DNA of 64,000 nt from Clostridia bacterium (lineage in GTDB: Bacteria > Bacillota > Clostridia > Oscillospirales > CAG-272). The notes under the pieces are model-generated. The model worked only from the letters and a program-made list of their open reading frames with translations, made no database searches and was not told where the DNA came from. A program made the position numbers and the translations under genes. Each line of letters opens with the position of its first letter. The first letter of the stretch is position 1. The stretch covers positions 45,808-109,807 of the forward strand of contig JAGARU010000111.1 in the NCBI GenBank assembly GCA_017622085.1, in the 5' to 3' direction. This document shows, one piece after another, positions 60,680-64,000 of this stretch.

Positions 60680-60839
60680 TTGAAAAAAGCCGTAAAACAT
60701 GATACAATATGCACAAAGAATGAATATGAGAGAGGTGCTCGTTCGGATGATGCGCCAATCTTCTCCATCCTCCCCAAGCATACAATTACATAGAATAAAG
60801 CAGTTTCGTCAAATGGACGGAACTGCTTATTTTTATTGA
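60680..60839 (+). ncRNA. Candidate small RNA or 30-residue leader ORF before rex
   Basis: Promoter TTGAAA, 17 nt, TACAAT at 60680-60708. A transcript from ~60715 ends at a hairpin AAGCAGTTTCGTC/GGACGGAACTGCTT (60798-60828) with ATTTTTATT. Within it AGAGAGGTG precedes ATG-ATG at 60747, a frame of 30 codons that runs into the hairpin. It could encode a leader peptide or simply be a small RNA. Confidence 0.45.
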
Positions 60840-60859
60840 TAATACGTTTATCGATTCCG

Positions 60860-60890
60860 GTTATATCGATACGCATAATACCGATATAAC
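60860..60890. promoter_or_regulatory. Inverted repeat upstream of rex
   Basis: GTTATATCG (60860-60868) and CGATATAAC (60882-60890), perfect 9-bp arms 13 nt apart. This is not the classical Rex box (TTGTGAnnnnnnTCACAA); a near half-site TTGTGTTAA lies at ~60920. It may bind another regulator. Confidence 0.45.
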
Positions 60891-60956
60891 ATTTTAATTA
60901 TTCCCAAGAAATCGAACTTGTGTTAAAGTAGGAGCGGCTCAACAAGGAGGTGGCAA

Positions 60957-61571
60957 ATGAACGGATATTCTATTCCAAAGGCGACTCTCGGGCGGCTTCC
61001 GCGATATCTTCAATATCTGCGAGGCCTGCCGGAAACACACCGCATGATATCGGCGACTGCTATTGCCAAGGCGTTATCGCTTGGTGACGTTCAGGTTCGA
61101 AAGGATCTTGCAACGGTCAGCGGTGCAGGAAAGCCCAGAATCGGTTATGAAACCGACAAATTGATTACCGACATTGAAAGCTGCCTCGGGTGTGAGCGAC
61201 TGACGAATGCAGTTCTCGTGGGTGCAGGAAAGCTTGGAAGCGCGCTTCTTGATTACGATGGCTTTGAGGATTTCGGCGTGAAGATTGTTGCAGGCTTTGA
61301 CTGCAACAAAACAGCACGAAAGAAAGGCACAAAGGATATCCTGCCGATCCGGGAGATCGGCGGCTACTGCCGGGAGCATGACGTAAAGCTTGGAATCATC
61401 ACGGTAGGCATGGGTTCGGCGCAGGAGGTTTGTGACAAGCTTGTGGAAAGCGGTATTGAAGCAATATGGAATTTTGCCCCCGTTGCCTTAAAGGTGCCAA
61501 ACGGAGTGCGGCTCAAGCAAGAGAATTTGGCGTTATCCCTTGCATATCTTAACAATCAAATCAGTAAATAA
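60957..61571 (+). CDS. rex: Redox-sensing transcriptional repressor Rex
   Basis: 204 aa. N-terminal winged helix (RYLQYLRGLPETHRMISATA, VRKDLATVSGAGKPRIGY) and C-terminal Rossmann domain (VLVGAGKLGSALLDYDGFED). Rex leaves DNA when NADH binds, relieving repression of fermentative genes. AAGGAGGTGG precedes the ATG. adhE starts 21 nt after it, so the two are probably one operon and Rex may control itself and adhE. Confidence 0.95.
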   Translation: MNGYSIPKATLGRLPRYLQYLRGLPETHRMISATAIAKALSLGDVQVRKDLATVSGAGKPRIGYETDKLITDIESCLGCERLTNAVLVGAGKLGSALLDYDGFEDFGVKIVAGFDCNKTARKKGTKDILPIREIGGYCREHDVKLGIITVGMGSAQEVCDKLVESGIEAIWNFAPVALKVPNGVRLKQENLALSLAYLNNQISK

Positions 61572-61592
61572 TTTTAGGAGGACATATAAATT

Positions 61593-64000
61593 ATGGAAAG
61601 CAAAACTTACGAAATCGTTGACAGTGTGGAAGCACTTCACGGTGCGATTGCCCGTGTAAGAGCAGCACAAAAGATTTTTGCAACCTACACCCAGGAGCAG
61701 GTTGATAAAATCTTCTTGGCGGCGGCTTCTGCCGCAGACAAGGCAAGAATCACTCTTGCCAAGCTGGCGGTTGCGGAAACCGGAATGGGTATCGTAGAGG
61801 ATAAGGTGATCAAGAACCACTATGCGGCTGAGTACATTTACAACGCCTACAAGGAAACCAAGACCTGCGGCGTGATCGAGGAGGACAAAGCCTTCGGCAT
61901 CCGAAAGATCGCAGAGCCCATCGGCGTCATCGCTGCCGTTATCCCTACCACTAACCCTACCTCTACCGCAATCTTCAAGTGCTTGCTGGCTCTTAAGACC
62001 CGTAATGCCATTATTATCAGTCCCCACCCCAGAGCAAAGAACTCCACCATCGCCGCCGCAAAGCTCGTTCTTGAGGCAGCAGTAGCCGCCGGCGCACCCG
62101 AGGGAATCATCGACTGGATCGACGTTCCCTCGCTTGATATGACCAACACCGTCATGAAGGAAGCGGACATTATTCTGGCCACCGGCGGTCCCGGCATGGT
62201 TAAGGCCGCATACTCCAGCGGCAAGCCCGCTCTCGGCGTTGGTGCAGGTAACACCCCTGCTATTATCGATGATACCGCAGACATTCTTCTTGCGGTAAAC
62301 TCCATTATTCACTCCAAGACCTTTGATAACGGTATGATCTGCGCATCCGAGCAGTCTGTCATCGTTCTTGAGTCGATCTACGAGGCTGTAAAGGCCGAGT
62401 TTGCGGCGCGCGGATGCTACTTCCTTGATCCCGCGGAAACCGAGAAGGTTCGTAAGACCATCCTCATCAACGGCGCTCTTAACGCAAAGATCGTTGGCCA
62501 GAGAGCGGCCAAGATCGCCGAGCTGGCAGGCGTAACCGTTCCCTCCGGTACCAAGATCCTCATCGGCGAGGTGGAGAGCGTAGAGCTGAGCGAAGAATTT
62601 GCTCACGAAAAGCTTTCTCCCGTACTTGCTATGTATAAGGCAAAGGACTTCGGTGAAGCCCTCGACAAAGCCGAGCATCTTGTGGCCGATGGCGGCTATG
62701 GTCATACTTCCTCCGTATATCTTAACGAAGTGACCGAAAAGGATAAGCTGGATGCCTTTGCCGCTCGTATGAAGACCTGCCGTATCCTCGTTAACACTCC
62801 TTCCTCTCACGGCGGTATCGGAGACCTTTACAACTTCAAGCTTGCTCCCTCGCTTACCCTGGGATGCGGCTCCTGGGGCGGTAACAGCGTATCCGAAAAC
62901 GTAGGTGTAAAGCACCTCCTTAACATTAAAACAGTAGCCGAAAGGAGAGAGAATATGCTTTGGTTCAGAACACCTGAGAAGGTTTATATCAAGAAGGGTT
63001 GCCTCCCCGTTGCTCTTGACGAGCTCAGAACTGTAAGAGGCGCAAAGAAGGCATTCGTTGTAACCGACAGCTTCCTTTACCAGAACGGCTACACCAAGCC
63101 GATCACCGACAAGCTCGATGAGATGGGCATTCAGCACACCACGTTCTTTAACGTACAGCCCGATCCTACCCTTGCCAATGCAACCGAGGGTGCAGCTCTT
63201 ATGAGAGCCTTCCAGCCCGATACCATCATCGCCCTGGGCGGCGGCTCCGCAATGGACGCGGCCAAGATCATGTGGGTTCTCTATGAGCATCCTGAGGCAG
63301 ACTTTATGGATATGGCTATGCGGTTCATTGATATCCGCAAGAGAGTCTATACCTTCCCCAAAATGGGCGAGAAGGCCTACTTCATCGCGATTCCTACCTC
63401 CGCAGGTACAGGATCTGAGGTTACTCCTTTTGCGGTTATCACCGACGAAAAGACCGGTGTGAAGTATCCTCTTGCTGACTACGAGCTTCTGCCCAACATG
63501 GCAATCATCGACACCGATTTCCATATGTCCGCCCCCAAGGGACTCACTGCTGCTTCGGGTATCGACGCAGTAACCCACGCAGTTGAGGCTTACGCCGCAA
63601 TGCTGGCAACCGACTATACCGACGGTCTTGCACTCCGCGCTCTCAAGGTGATCTTCGAGTATCTTCCCAGAGCCTACGACAACGGCCAGACCGACGTGGA
63701 GGCTCGCGAGAAGATGGCAAATGCCGCTACCATGGCCGGTATGGCCTTCGCAAACGCATTCCTCGGGGTCTGCCACTCCATGGCACATAAGCTGGGCGCC
63801 TTCCACCATCTCCCCCACGGCGTTGCAAACGCTCTGATGATCGAAGAGGTTCTTCGCTTCAACGCATCCGAGGCTCCTGCCAAGATGGGTACCTTCTCTC
63901 AGTACGATCATCCTCACACCCTCGCTCGTTACGCAGAAATCGCCGATTACCTCGGCATCAAGGGCAACAACGATACGGAGAAGCTTGAGGGACTCATCAA
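61593..64000 (+). CDS. adhE: Bifunctional acetaldehyde-CoA/alcohol dehydrogenase, 3' end cut by window
   Basis: Reduces acetyl-CoA to acetaldehyde and then ethanol with 2 NADH; forms cytoplasmic spirosomes. The N-terminal aldehyde dehydrogenase domain carries PIGVIAAVIPTTNPT and the catalytic Cys in FDNGMICASEQS. After a linker near WFRTPEKVY, the Fe-dependent alcohol dehydrogenase domain has GGGSAMDAAK and the iron ligands in ASGIDAVTHAVEAY and GVCHSMAHKLGAFHHLPHG. 802 codons are present and the frame is open at the edge; AdhE is ~870 aa. AGGAGGA precedes the ATG. Codon use suggests high expression. Confidence 0.97.
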   Translation, partial: MESKTYEIVDSVEALHGAIARVRAAQKIFATYTQEQVDKIFLAAASAADKARITLAKLAVAETGMGIVEDKVIKNHYAAEYIYNAYKETKTCGVIEEDKAFGIRKIAEPIGVIAAVIPTTNPTSTAIFKCLLALKTRNAIIISPHPRAKNSTIAAAKLVLEAAVAAGAPEGIIDWIDVPSLDMTNTVMKEADIILATGGPGMVKAAYSSGKPALGVGAGNTPAIIDDTADILLAVNSIIHSKTFDNGMICASEQSVIVLESIYEAVKAEFAARGCYFLDPAETEKVRKTILINGALNAKIVGQRAAKIAELAGVTVPSGTKILIGEVESVELSEEFAHEKLSPVLAMYKAKDFGEALDKAEHLVADGGYGHTSSVYLNEVTEKDKLDAFAARMKTCRILVNTPSSHGGIGDLYNFKLAPSLTLGCGSWGGNSVSENVGVKHLLNIKTVAERRENMLWFRTPEKVYIKKGCLPVALDELRTVRGAKKAFVVTDSFLYQNGYTKPITDKLDEMGIQHTTFFNVQPDPTLANATEGAALMRAFQPDTIIALGGGSAMDAAKIMWVLYEHPEADFMDMAMRFIDIRKRVYTFPKMGEKAYFIAIPTSAGTGSEVTPFAVITDEKTGVKYPLADYELLPNMAIIDTDFHMSAPKGLTAASGIDAVTHAVEAYAAMLATDYTDGLALRALKVIFEYLPRAYDNGQTDVEAREKMANAATMAGMAFANAFLGVCHSMAHKLGAFHHLPHGVANALMIEEVLRFNASEAPAKMGTFSQYDHPHTLARYAEIADYLGIKGNNDTEKLEGLI

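Noticed and set aside
61533..63917. 794-codon open frame on the minus strand under rex/adhE
   Set aside because: It is antisense to adhE with intact catalytic and metal-binding motifs; the translation is Gly/Val/His-rich shadow sequence.

Overview
The window looks like a chromosome segment of an anaerobic, probably spore-forming member of the Clostridia (Bacillota). The evidence is pyruvate:ferredoxin oxidoreductase, rubrerythrin, a Rex/AdhE pair, SpmA/SpmB, IreB, an AbrB-type regulator, RNase J, LuxS, a two-gene cobalamin-uptake unit with an ECF-type S component, AGGAGG ribosome-binding sites and many TTGACA/TATAAT-type promoters with 17-nt spacing. Genus and species cannot be read from the sequence. 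Two tRNAs are present (Arg-CCG and Ser-GGA). I saw no rRNA, CRISPR array, transposase or prophage.

Layout. 1-9.8 kb: energy metabolism and housekeeping (nifJ cut by the left edge, a very long sigma-70-family gene, a U32 family protein, uppP, pgk, tpiA). 9.9-17 kb: ireB, ribF, a D-Ala-D-Ala carboxypeptidase-like protein lacking its catalytic motifs, an abrB-type regulator, spmAB, a strongly promoted leader or non-coding RNA before RNase J, and an HD-domain protein. 17-21 kb: a two-gene operon of secreted, discoidin-like (F5/8C) surface proteins.

21-27.4 kb is the most accessory-looking block. It is a three-gene operon with overlapping or abutting genes: a TerB-N/TerB-C-like protein, a BrxD-type P-loop ATPase and a BrxHI/Lhr-type SF2 helicase. 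A small XRE regulator lies convergent to it, with an operator-like cluster of GCAGTA motifs. This resembles a predicted DNA-processing or defence module carrying BREX accessory genes without the BREX core (no pglX, pglZ or brxC here).

27.7-36.8 kb: a small DUF6514-like gene, tRNA-Arg, tsaE-tsaB-rpiB, a PHP phosphoesterase plus an unassigned (alpha/alpha)6-like protein, a cobalamin-riboswitch-controlled DUF4430 lipoprotein with an ECF S component, a PstS-like operon with two tiny membrane proteins, a leucine-rich-repeat protein and tRNA-Ser. 37-42.2 kb: lepA-hemW-luxS-mtnN-SPFH, which includes the activated methyl cycle and AI-2 synthesis. 42.3-45 kb: small genes with their own promoters (an RRXRR-like protein, a ribbon-helix-helix regulator at a perfect palindrome, an SGNH esterase, a zinc-ribbon membrane protein).

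45-64 kb: a ribokinase/unknown/ADP-ribosylglycohydrolase-family operon, a two-component system, an M24 peptidase, rubrerythrin, an ABC exporter plus HAD phosphatase, tandem composite XRE regulators, a LysR regulator, a small-RNA candidate, and rex next to adhE (cut by the right edge). Several genes fit fermentative redox control: PFOR makes acetyl-CoA, Rex senses NADH/NAD+, and AdhE consumes NADH. Most other genes are ordinary housekeeping.
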